Of a stretch of DNA of 5,080 bases, positions 1-5,080 are shown piece after piece. How positions within the stretch are numbered: position 1 is the stretch's first letter; every line of letters begins with the position of its first letter. The notes under the pieces are model-generated. The model saw nothing but the letters and a program-made list of their open reading frames with translations, was not told where the DNA came from and ran no database searches. This stretch comes from Candidatus Omnitrophota bacterium (GTDB lineage Bacteria > Omnitrophota > Omnitrophia > Omnitrophales > Danuiimicrobiaceae). Position numbers and translations under genes: made by a program. The stretch spans positions 1-5,080 of the forward strand of contig JACQQT010000008.1 in the NCBI GenBank assembly GCA_016206815.1, written 5' to 3'.

Positions 1-906
1 CGGGAAGCATTTTTCCTGCTGAAAACCGGTTTGAGAAAATACATTCATTTCCGGTCTTCGCCGAAAGAGCGGGAGTATCACACGATTTTTCCGATCGGCG
101 GATGGATGGACCGGTTTGCGGGGGCGCACATTCACCTGGCGCTCGGGAAGAAAAAATTTGATTTTGCGCGTGCCCGAAGTCTCTCACGCTGTTTGCATGA
201 CCATCTCCCGTTTTTGATTGCCTTGTGCGGAAATTCGCCGGTTTGGCGCGATAAGATTAATCAGGTGAATTCCAACCGCCTGCTTCGGGGAACCAAGAAA
301 TATTGCCAGATCTCGCGGCGGAATGTTTTATCCAAGCACCACTATCGGGAGCTGACGTATAATGAAGGCGGGAAGCGAAAGCCTCCCACGTTGGAACTGC
401 GGGTGTTGGATTCCGGGATTCCGGAATATATTTTAGCGGCTGCCTGTGTCATGAAAGCGATTGCACTCAGGTGGCTGGAACGCAAGCCTGCTTTTAACGA
501 ATTAAAACATGAGAATTATTTAAAGGCCAGGGACCAGGCGATCCGTTATGGGCCCAACGCAAAGTTATATTGGAACCACCACGTGCTGCCGGTCAGTCAA
601 TATGCGGATCTTTTTTTCAGGAAGTATGAAAACGAATTGGATCATATGGAAATTCCGACCGAAGTGGTCGATATCTTTAAATATCTAAAAAAAGGATGGA
701 ATCAGGCAAATTTGATTCGCAGGGCCGCACAAAAGTCAAAATGGCATCATCGGCCCACGTGGGAGCGCCGTTTTGCCAAGCGTTATGCGAATGCAGTTCA
801 AGCGCTTTTGGACGGCAACTCCTACTCCCATTTTGCAAAAATGCTGGGGGTCCGGCTTCCCAATATTGAACGGACATGGCTGGGCCGCAAGGAGGCGAAA
901 TGGTGA
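1..906 (+). CDS. GCS2/YbdK-type carboxylate-amine ligase (glutamate-cysteine ligase-like), 5' end missing
   Basis: The reading frame is open from the first base of the window to the TGA at 904-906, so the gene begins upstream. The TTG at 31 is only the first visible start-like codon and is probably internal, because GCS2 proteins run to roughly 360-430 residues and their N-terminal GxELE-type nucleotide-binding strand is absent here. What is visible matches the C-terminal two thirds of E. coli YbdK: HIHLAL (127-144, the family's HVHVG strand), LPFLIALCGNSP (205-240, the LPxLLALSAxSP helix), and TLELRVLD (388-411, the family's GTxExRVMD strand), followed by an alpha-helical tail. The family makes gamma-glutamyl or related amide bonds in the cytosol using ATP. 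YbdK itself is only a weak glutamate-cysteine ligase, so the true substrate here is unknown. The stretch between the ALCGNSP helix and TLELRVLD is short and divergent. The stop overlaps the next gene, a predicted gamma-glutamyl hydrolase, which suggests a shared pathway (inference). Confidence 0.82.
   Translation, partial: REAFFLLKTGLRKYIHFRSSPKEREYHTIFPIGGWMDRFAGAHIHLALGKKKFDFARARSLSRCLHDHLPFLIALCGNSPVWRDKINQVNSNRLLRGTKKYCQISRRNVLSKHHYRELTYNEGGKRKPPTLELRVLDSGIPEYILAAACVMKAIALRWLERKPAFNELKHENYLKARDQAIRYGPNAKLYWNHHVLPVSQYADLFFRKYENELDHMEIPTEVVDIFKYLKKGWNQANLIRRAAQKSKWHHRPTWERRFAKRYANAVQALLDGNSYSHFAKMLGVRLPNIERTWLGRKEAKW
889..895 (+). promoter_or_regulatory. Shine-Dalgarno deciding the start of the peptidase C26 gene
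   Basis: AAGGAGG lies inside the last codons of the upstream ligase gene. It is 4 nt before an ATG at 900 and 7 nt before a GTG at 903, but it lies downstream of the earlier in-frame ATG at 876. It therefore argues that translation begins at 900 or 903. The GTG option gives a GTGA overlap of 4 nt with the upstream stop codon, the usual arrangement for coupled translation. Confidence 0.75.
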
Positions 907-1625
907 GAAAGAAAACCGCGAAACCGGTGATCGGCATCAGCTGTGAGGTTCTTAAGTTAAAGCCTTATTTCTCGGAGTTTGAATTGGCTTGTGATTACCG
1001 TTATATTCGCGCGATCATCCGGGCAGGCGGAATCCCGCTCATGCTTCCGATTAATCATAATCTGGAAGATTTGCGAAAACTTCTTCTTTTGGTCGACGGT
1101 TTATTGATCATCGGCGGCGCGGACATTCCGCCTTCTTTTTACGGCGAACGGGAACGCCACAAGGTGAAACCCATGTACCGGGGCCGTACCCGTTTTGACA
1201 TGAATTTGTACAAGATGGCGCACCGGATGCGGATCCCCGTTTTCGCGATTTGTTACGGGATGCAGCTTCTGAACGTGATTTACGGCGGTACGCTGTATCA
1301 GGATATTCAAAAACAAATTCGAAGCGCGAAAAACCATCAGTCCAGGCGCAGTCCAATCCACACCGTTCATCTGGAGGAAGGCTCAATGCTTGCCAAACTT
1401 TTGGGCCGGAAAGATTTTCCGGTTCACAGCCAGCACCATCAGGCCGTCAAACGACTTGGCCGTTCGTTGCGCGCCATTGGGTATTCACCCGATTGGATCA
1501 TCGAAGCCCTTGAAGGACCCCGCAACGCACTGGCCGTTCAATGGCATCCGGAACGGCAGGAACGGGATACCGTCCAGCGGAAACTGTTTGCTCAATTTGT
1601 AAGAATGTGCAAAGGAAAAAAATGA
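900..1625 (+). CDS. Peptidase C26 / class I glutamine amidotransferase-like gamma-glutamyl hydrolase (PuuD-like)
   Basis: This is a predicted cytosolic cysteine hydrolase of about 241 residues (E. coli PuuD has 254) that cleaves gamma-glutamyl amide bonds. Numbered from ATG 900: an N-terminal PVIGISC strand at 9-15; IIGGADIPPSFYG at 70-82, the family's GGxDIxPxxYG motif; the nucleophile elbow FAICYGMQLLN at 115-125 with Cys118; HSQHHQAV at 176-183, the conserved N/HSxHHQ segment; and QWHPE at 214-218 with His216 and Glu218 completing the triad. Tyr in ICYGMQ replaces the Arg of the common ICRGMQ. The start at 900 (or GTG 903) is preferred over ATG 876 because AAGGAGG lies at 889-895. The gene overlaps the ligase upstream and pyrD downstream (ATGA, 1622-1625). 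The catalytic residues point to an active hydrolase. The substrate is not predictable: gamma-glutamyl-GABA hydrolysis is the named precedent, but no other putrescine genes are present. Confidence 0.87.
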   Translation: MVRKKTAKPVIGISCEVLKLKPYFSEFELACDYRYIRAIIRAGGIPLMLPINHNLEDLRKLLLLVDGLLIIGGADIPPSFYGERERHKVKPMYRGRTRFDMNLYKMAHRMRIPVFAICYGMQLLNVIYGGTLYQDIQKQIRSAKNHQSRRSPIHTVHLEEGSMLAKLLGRKDFPVHSQHHQAVKRLGRSLRAIGYSPDWIIEALEGPRNALAVQWHPERQERDTVQRKLFAQFVRMCKGKK

Positions 1626-2569
1626 GCGTTGATTTAACGACTGAGATTGCCGGCTTGAAGTTGAAAAATCCCGTGACCGTGGCCTCGGGCACGTTTGGTT
1701 CCAAAGATGAATATGCGAAGTACGTAAAGTACGAAAAGCTCGGGGCGATTGTGACCAAAACGGTGACCGTGAAGCCGCGCAAGGGAAACCCCATGCCGCG
1801 GATTTGGGAGACGCCGAGCGGAATGCTGAATGCGATCGGACTCCAGAATAAGGGAATTAATGATTTTATCGAAAATAAAATTCCTTACTTTGTGAAAATC
1901 AAAACGCACTTGATTGTCAATATTGCCGGTGAGAGTATTGCCGAATTCGTCAGCCTTGCCAAGAGATTGGATCCGGAAAAAAGTGTGTCGGCGCTTGAAC
2001 TTAATATTTCCTGTCCGAATGTGAAGAAGGGGCTTGCTTTTTGTGCCAAACCGGAATCGGCTTACGAAGTCGTGAAGGCCGTGAAGGAGGCAACCCGCCT
2101 TCCGCTTTTTACGAAACTTTCGCCCGAGACGCACGACTTCCTGGGCGTGGCCGAGGCCGTGATTCGCGCCGGTACGGATGCGCTCAGCTTGATAAATACG
2201 ATTCGGGGAATGGCGGTTGATATTGAGAAAATGAGGCCTCAGATCGCCAACATTTTTGGGGGCCTGAGCGGTCCGGCGATTCGCCCGATCGCGCTTCGTT
2301 ATCTGTATGAGATCAAAACACATTTTCAAATTCCCGTGATGGCGATGGGCGGGATTCGATCGGCTCAAGATGCGCTTGAATTTTTGATTACCGGCGCTCA
2401 TTTGGTGGCGGTCGGAACGGCAAATTTTATTAATCCGAAAGCCACGATGGAAGTTCTGGAGGGAATTGAGGCGTATCTCAAGCGGAAAGGTTTTCACTCG
2501 ATCGGTGGCATTCGGGGAGCATTGAAGGTCAAAGGAGATTCGGCGGAACCGCCGGTTCCAGCCGGCTAA
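1622..2569 (+). CDS. pyrD: Dihydroorotate dehydrogenase, class 1B-type catalytic subunit
   Basis: PyrD oxidises dihydroorotate to orotate using FMN, the fourth step of UMP synthesis, in the cytosol. The protein has 315 residues from the ATG at 1622, which overlaps the previous stop as ATGA and has AAGGA at 1612-1616 as a ribosome site. The longer in-frame reading from 1541 would lie inside the peptidase gene and adds nothing that resembles the family. Visible motifs: NPVTVASGTFG (16-26); TKTVTVKPRKGNPMPR (45-60), with the FMN-contacting Lys; NAIGLQN (70-76); LNISCPNV (127-134) with Cys131, the catalytic base of class 1 enzymes; TKLSP (164-168); GGLSGPAIRPIALR (213-226); and MAMGGI plus VGTANF for the FMN phosphate. 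The sequence resembles class 1B enzymes, which normally pair with the iron-sulfur/FAD subunit PyrK to reduce NAD+. No pyrK is in the window. The last dozen or so residues (GDSAEPPVPAG) pass the conserved end and are encoded by a GC-rich palindromic stretch. Confidence 0.96.
   Translation: MSVDLTTEIAGLKLKNPVTVASGTFGSKDEYAKYVKYEKLGAIVTKTVTVKPRKGNPMPRIWETPSGMLNAIGLQNKGINDFIENKIPYFVKIKTHLIVNIAGESIAEFVSLAKRLDPEKSVSALELNISCPNVKKGLAFCAKPESAYEVVKAVKEATRLPLFTKLSPETHDFLGVAEAVIRAGTDALSLINTIRGMAVDIEKMRPQIANIFGGLSGPAIRPIALRYLYEIKTHFQIPVMAMGGIRSAQDALEFLITGAHLVAVGTANFINPKATMEVLEGIEAYLKRKGFHSIGGIRGALKVKGDSAEPPVPAG
2541..2566 (+). repeat. Nested GC-rich palindromes at the 3' end of pyrD
   Basis: Three inverted pairs overlap here: CGGCGG (2541-2546) with CCGCCG (2549-2554), GGAACC (2545-2550) with GGTTCC (2554-2559), and GCCGG (2551-2555) with CCGGC (2562-2566). 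The segment ends one base before the pyrD stop codon and encodes a Pro-rich tail not expected in the family. It may be a small REP-like remnant or simply a local folding element between pyrD and pyrF. There is no T-run after it, so it does not look like an intrinsic terminator. Confidence 0.45.
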
Positions 2570-2581
2570 GAGGGGCATTTT

Positions 2582-3337
2582 ATGCATCAAACCAAGTCGA
2601 TGAAACGAACCAATCAAATTATCATTGCACTGGATACCTCGGACATTCGGTTTGCAAAAAAGATCGTCCATTTATTGAAAGATTCGGTTCGCATGTTTAA
2701 AGTGGGGAGCGAACTGTTTACGGCACACGGTCCCAAAGCAGTTCGCATGGTCCGCGATGCCGGCGCGGAAGTTTTTTTGGATTTAAAGTACCATGATATT
2801 CCGAATACCGTCGCACGAGCCGCCCAGCAGGCCGTTCGGTTGGGCGTTTTCATGTTCAATGTTCACGCAGCCGGCGGACTTCAAATGATGCAGGAAGCCT
2901 GCATGGCGGCTGCCGAAGAGGCCAGAAAATTAAAAATCGATCCGCCAAAGCTCATCGCCGTTACCGTCCTGACCAGTTTAAATCAGGAAGAAGTTACCCA
3001 GCAGGTCGGCATTTCAAAATCTTTAAAGGACGCGGTTCTTCATTATGCCGAGTTAGCTCAGAAGGCAGGTTTGGACGGGGTGGTGGCGTCTGCGATGGAG
3101 GTTGAGAAAATCCGTTCGAAACTCGGATCCAAATTTCTGATCGTGACCCCCGGTATTCGCCCTTCCTGGGCGGAGCGGGGCGATCAGGAACGCGTGATGA
3201 CACCGCAGGAAGCTTTGAAGTTGGGTGCCAATTATCTGGTAATCGGCCGGCCCATTACGGAAGCCGAAGACCCAAAAGAGGCCGTTCGAAGCATTCTCAA
3301 TCTAAATGGGGACAGTCCCCATGGGGGACAGGTCTGA
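2582..3337 (+). CDS. pyrF: Orotidine 5'-phosphate decarboxylase
   Basis: PyrF decarboxylates OMP to UMP, the last step of de novo pyrimidine synthesis, as a cytosolic TIM-barrel dimer. The 251 residues match the E. coli-type (short) family throughout: ALD at 16-18 (substrate-binding Asp18), MFKVG with Lys40, and DLKYHDIPNTV at 67-77. The last carries the Asp67-Lys69-Asp72 catalytic array, with Tyr70 where Phe is common. Further on come NVHA (93-96), VTVLTS (127-132), VTPGIRP (188-194), GDQ (200-202), and YLVIGRPIT (218-226) with the phosphate-binding Arg223. The ATG at 2582 is chosen because AGAGGGG lies 6 nt upstream; a second ATG at 2600 lacks a ribosome site. It follows pyrD by 12 nt, so the two are surely cotranscribed. 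The final residues (GDSPHGGQV) lie beyond the conserved fold and are encoded by the palindromic repeat at 3308-3350, with the TGA in a hairpin loop. Confidence 0.97.
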   Translation: MHQTKSMKRTNQIIIALDTSDIRFAKKIVHLLKDSVRMFKVGSELFTAHGPKAVRMVRDAGAEVFLDLKYHDIPNTVARAAQQAVRLGVFMFNVHAAGGLQMMQEACMAAAEEARKLKIDPPKLIAVTVLTSLNQEEVTQQVGISKSLKDAVLHYAELAQKAGLDGVVASAMEVEKIRSKLGSKFLIVTPGIRPSWAERGDQERVMTPQEALKLGANYLVIGRPITEAEDPKEAVRSILNLNGDSPHGGQV

Positions 3338-3350
3338 AGGCCTGTCCCCT
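3308..3350 (+). repeat. REP-like double palindrome (GGGGAC/GTCCCC) forming the end of pyrF
   Basis: The first unit is GGGGAC (3308-3313), one base, GTCCCC (3315-3320). The second is a strong hairpin: GGGGACAGG (3324-3332) pairs perfectly with CCTGTCCCC (3341-3349). Allowing two G-T pairs, the stem extends to 12 bp (3323-3334 with 3339-3350) around a TGAA loop. The pyrF stop codon TGA (3335-3337) is that loop. A third, mutually exclusive pairing joins the units through CCCCATGGGG (3317-3326). Short paired GC-rich palindromes at gene ends are typical of REP elements mobilised by RAYT (IS200/IS605-like TnpA) proteins. Family membership is inferred, since one copy cannot show repetition. The stem is followed by TCCGATT rather than a T-run, so a role as intrinsic terminator is doubtful, although it could protect the pyrF 3' end or weaken read-through. 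Confidence 0.7.
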
Positions 3351-3370
3351 TCCGATTGGCCGAGGATACC

Positions 3371-3399
3371 TTGACAGAATAAAACGCCCCCCCTATAAT
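3371..3399 (+). promoter_or_regulatory. Perfect consensus sigma-70 promoter for yicC-gmk-rpoZ
   Basis: TTGACA (3371-3376) and TATAAT (3394-3399) both match the housekeeping-sigma consensus exactly, separated by 17 nt, the optimal spacing. The spacer ends in seven consecutive C residues (3387-3393) directly against the -10 box, and there is no TGn extended -10. Transcription would start near 3405-3408, giving a leader of about 60 nt before yicC. The site lies in the only real intergenic gap of the window, in the right orientation, just after the pyrF-end hairpin. The match is seen directly; activity is inferred. Confidence 0.85.
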
Positions 3400-3405
3400 A
3401 AAAGC

Positions 3406-3466
3406 TTTACGCAACTCATTATTCTCCTAAATAGTTTCCTTAGCAGGACTTAAGAAAAAAAGAGCA
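3406..3466 (+). other. yicC leader (5' UTR)
   Basis: This is the predicted untranslated leader downstream of the promoter. It is A/T rich. A good Shine-Dalgarno is missing at normal distance: AGGA at 3445-3448 is 18 nt from the ATG, and AGAG at 3461-3464 only 2 nt. An A-run (3455-3461) precedes the start and could favour ribosomal protein S1 binding. TCCT occurs at 3425-3428 and 3437-3440, either of which could pair with the AGGA, but the stems are only 4 bp. I recognise no riboswitch or attenuator. Confidence 0.4.
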
Positions 3467-4345
3467 ATGATCAAAAGCATGACGGGCTTTGGCCAAGCAG
3501 CGGGCGGGTCGTCTCCTTTTCGTTGGGCCGTTGAGATTCGTTCCTGGAACCACCGTTTTTTTGAATGCTCCACGCGCCTTCCGAATGTTTTATTTGGTTT
3601 GGATGAGCGCATCAGAGATTTAGTTCATTCTCATATTCAGCGCGGCAAAATCGCGGTTTCCATTTCGCTTCGATCGAAACAGACGGAGACAAACGGTTTG
3701 GTTTTGGATGAGAAAAAAATCGATTTCTACATCCGTTCCATCCGGAAAATTCAAAAGAAGTACCGCTTGCAGGAATCGATCAGCGTTGGCGCGCTCCTGG
3801 GAGTTCCCAATTTGTTTATGGTGGATCACAAGGAATATTCCGTCGAACAATATTGGGGAACCCTCAAACCGGTGATTGAAGAGGCCGTGAAGCGTTTGAT
3901 TCGCGCCCGCGCAAGAGAAGGCCTCGCGTTGGGACGGGATCTCAAGAAACGGGCTGCTTTGATTCAAAAAAGCTCCGATCGCATCAAAGCAATTTCGAAG
4001 ACGCAGTCCTTTGAGCACACGAGCCGCATTAAGGCACGGGTTTTGGAATTGACGCGCGAGACCTCAGTAGATTCGGCCCGGTTGGAACAGGAAGTTGTTT
4101 TTCTGACGGAGCGGAGTGATATTACCGAGGAGCTGATCCGGACGGATCACCATCTTGATTTTTTTACGAAGACATTGGCCAGTTCGGCAGAGGTCGGAAA
4201 AAAACTTGATTTTATCGCACAGGAAATTCATCGCGAAGCAAATACGATCGCTTCTAAAGCTCAGGATTTTAAAATTGCAGAAGAAGTCGTCCGGATTAAA
4301 AGCGAGCTCGAAAAAATTCGCGAGCAGGTTCAGAACATTGAATAA
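3467..4345 (+). CDS. yicC: YicC family endoribonuclease
   Basis: The 292 residues (E. coli YicC has 287) match this family end to end. The N-terminal YicC domain starts with the signature MIKSMTGFG and continues with WAVEIRSWNHRFFE (20-33) and RLPNVL, then RGKIAVSISL (59-68). The C-terminal DUF1732 domain carries RLEQEVVFLTERSDITEEL (205-223), VGKKLDFIAQEIHREANTI (243-261), ASKAQD (262-267) and the terminal REQVQNIE (285-292). E. coli YicC is reported to be an endoribonuclease acting on RNAs, including the small RNA RyhB, so a role in RNA turnover is likely; targets here are unknown. The ATG at 3467 is used because the family starts with M-I-K/R-S-M-T-G, despite a weak ribosome site. The gene lies behind a consensus promoter and heads the common yicC-gmk-rpoZ cluster. 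Its 3' end contains the TTG start of gmk, an 8-nt overlap. Confidence 0.95.
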   Translation: MIKSMTGFGQAAGGSSPFRWAVEIRSWNHRFFECSTRLPNVLFGLDERIRDLVHSHIQRGKIAVSISLRSKQTETNGLVLDEKKIDFYIRSIRKIQKKYRLQESISVGALLGVPNLFMVDHKEYSVEQYWGTLKPVIEEAVKRLIRARAREGLALGRDLKKRAALIQKSSDRIKAISKTQSFEHTSRIKARVLELTRETSVDSARLEQEVVFLTERSDITEELIRTDHHLDFFTKTLASSAEVGKKLDFIAQEIHREANTIASKAQDFKIAEEVVRIKSELEKIREQVQNIE

Positions 4346-4904
4346 GTCAAAGCAGGGAAGGCTCATTGTCATTTCGGCACCGTCGGGGTGCGGAAAAACA
4401 ACCATTGTGGATCGCCTGCTGGCTCAAAATCAGAGTTGGGTTCGGTCGGTTTCTTATACGACACGCCCTCCCAGAACGGGCGAGGCAAACGGCCGGGATT
4501 ACTTTTTTATGTCGGCCGAAGAGTTTGAATTAAAGCAACGGCAGGATTTTTTTCTGGAATCGGCGAAAGTTTTTTCTCATTTTTACGGGACGTCCAGGGC
4601 GTTTGTGGCAGACTGCTTGGCCCAAGGCCGCGATGTCATTTTGGCCATCGACGTTCAGGGCATGAAACAATTATGCGCAAAGAAGGATGCGTCGATGCCG
4701 ATGACGTCCATTTTTATCATGCCGCCGTCGCTTGAGGCTTTAAAGAGCCGATTGGAAAAGCGTCAAACGGAGACGAAGAAAGAGATCGGCAAACGATTGA
4801 AGATAGCGGAAGAAGAAATGGCGGCGCGCTCCCGGTATGATCACGTCGTGGTCAATCAGGACATCAACCAGGCCGTTCGTGAAATTGAGGATTTAATTAA
4901 ATGA
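4338..4904 (+). CDS. gmk: Guanylate kinase
   Basis: Gmk phosphorylates GMP (and dGMP) to GDP with ATP in the cytosol. The best start is the TTG at 4338, giving 188 residues (E. coli 207). It overlaps the yicC stop by 8 nt, with a weak AGG at 4326-4328. The frame stays open upstream to 4155 but that part is inside yicC and unlike the family, and no ATG or GTG lies between 4338 and the P-loop. Motifs: the P-loop APSGCGKT (14-21), with Cys in the variable position; SVSYTTRPPRTGE (37-49) and GRDYFFMS (52-59), the GMP-binding region; FYGTS (82-86); the Walker-B-like ILAIDVQG (101-108); and a lid with RLEKRQTET (138-146) and RYDHVVVN (166-173). All expected elements are present, so the enzyme should be active. 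Coupling to yicC is likely because the start is buried in its last codons. Confidence 0.95.
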   Translation: MNKSKQGRLIVISAPSGCGKTTIVDRLLAQNQSWVRSVSYTTRPPRTGEANGRDYFFMSAEEFELKQRQDFFLESAKVFSHFYGTSRAFVADCLAQGRDVILAIDVQGMKQLCAKKDASMPMTSIFIMPPSLEALKSRLEKRQTETKKEIGKRLKIAEEEMAARSRYDHVVVNQDINQAVREIEDLIK

Positions 4905-5080
4905 TAACCCCATTGGAGGAACTCTTGAAAACCGTAAGCAGCTATTACAAACTCGTATTAACCGCGGCCCAGCGGGCGAACGAACTCGCCAAAGGGGCCC
5001 AGCCTTTGATCGTGACGAAGTCTAAAAAGGCGGCCACCGTTGCATTGGAAGAAATTGCAAAGGGAAAAGTTCGTTATGAA
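4901..5080 (+). CDS. rpoZ: DNA-directed RNA polymerase omega subunit, 3' end missing
   Basis: The frame runs from the ATG at 4901 to the window end (60 codons). Omega helps assemble RNA polymerase by clasping the beta' subunit. The sequence YYKLVLTAAQRANELAKGAQ (15-34), then TKSKKAATVALEEIAKGKV, is characteristic; the usual forms are AAxRARQLxxGAQP and TKSKKPVTIALEEI. Two starts compete. ATG 4901 overlaps the gmk stop as ATGA, has GAGG at 4887-4890, and yields the N-terminus MITPLEELLKTV, which resembles the P-x-x-x-x-LLEKV opening of many omega proteins. TTG 4925 has a better-placed ribosome site (GGAGGA, 4915-4920) but would discard PLEELL. I prefer 4901. Position after gmk is the standard arrangement and supports the call. 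Confidence 0.93.
   Translation, partial: MITPLEELLKTVSSYYKLVLTAAQRANELAKGAQPLIVTKSKKAATVALEEIAKGKVRYE
4915..4920 (+). promoter_or_regulatory. Strong Shine-Dalgarno-like site inside the rpoZ start region
   Basis: GGAGGA lies 4 nt before an in-frame TTG at 4925, within the codons of Glu-Glu in PLEELL. It is either a coding coincidence or the site of a second, shorter omega start. It is the main reason the rpoZ start is uncertain. Confidence 0.45.

Noticed and set aside
876..899. Upstream ATG at 876 as the start of the peptidase C26 gene
   Set aside because: It adds MAGPQGGE encoded within the ligase gene, has no ribosome site ahead of it, and lies before the AAGGAGG that serves the starts at 900/903.
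801..906. Possible helix-turn-helix at the C-terminus of the ligase-like protein (FAKMLGVRLPNIERTW)
   Set aside because: The spacing is faintly HTH-like, but GCS2 proteins have helical tails and no DNA-binding role is known, so the resemblance is too weak to report as a domain.
1634..2671. Long open frame on the minus strand opposite pyrD (345 codons)
   Set aside because: It is a shadow of the strongly supported pyrD. Its translation is rich in Arg, His and Asn with no recognisable family, and it crosses the pyrD-pyrF junction.
3323..3357. Rho-independent terminator after pyrF
   Set aside because: The hairpin is very stable, but it is followed by TCCGATT rather than a run of T, and it begins inside the pyrF coding sequence. 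A repeat is the better description; partial terminator activity remains possible.
3338..3466. Small gene, riboswitch or sRNA between pyrF and yicC
   Set aside because: No open frame with a ribosome site and no known riboswitch pattern is visible. The gap is accounted for by half of the hairpin, the promoter and a short leader.
4155..4337. Extended gmk reading from ATG 4155
   Set aside because: The extra 61 residues lie within conserved yicC codons and do not resemble the N-terminus of any guanylate kinase.

Overview
The window is a compact, entirely plus-strand stretch of bacterial chromosome with seven genes. It reads as mostly housekeeping. All seven genes belong to families I recognise, and no mobile element, phage gene, CRISPR array, tRNA or rRNA is visible. 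The organism cannot be fixed from sequence alone. The moderate GC content, a class 1B-type dihydroorotate dehydrogenase, a yicC-gmk-rpoZ cluster and an omega subunit with a PLEELL-type N-terminus suit an uncultured Gram-negative lineage such as Omnitrophota or its neighbours. That placement is a low-confidence inference.

Region 1 (1-3337) holds four tightly packed genes that look like one operon. The first is the 3' part of a GCS2/YbdK-type glutamate-cysteine ligase-like carboxylate-amine ligase, cut by the window start. Next comes a class I glutamine-amidotransferase-like peptidase C26 (gamma-glutamyl hydrolase, PuuD-like), then pyrD and pyrF. The first three genes overlap at their stop/start codons (4-7 nt at 900-906, 4 nt at 1622-1625), and pyrD and pyrF are 12 nt apart. 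An enzyme predicted to form gamma-glutamyl bonds is therefore translationally coupled to one predicted to cut them, directly ahead of two enzymes of UMP synthesis. PyrD makes orotate and PyrF decarboxylates orotidylate to UMP. The genes for the step between them (pyrE) and for the usual PyrD partner (pyrK) are not in the window.

Region 2 (3308-3466) is the boundary between the two gene groups. A GC-rich double palindrome built on GGGGAC/GTCCCC supplies the last codons and the stop codon of pyrF; it looks like a REP-type repeat. It is followed by a perfect consensus sigma-70 promoter (TTGACA, 17 nt, TATAAT) and a leader of about 60 nt.

Region 3 (3467-5080) is the classic yicC-gmk-rpoZ order: an endoribonuclease of the YicC family, guanylate kinase (TTG start inside the end of yicC), and the start of the RNA polymerase omega subunit, cut by the window end. 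Together the genes touch pyrimidine and purine nucleotide supply, RNA turnover and transcription.

The points most worth a second look are the gamma-glutamyl ligase/hydrolase pair of unknown substrate, the repeat that has become the end of pyrF, and the unusually perfect promoter. I see no strong evidence for a wholly new system.
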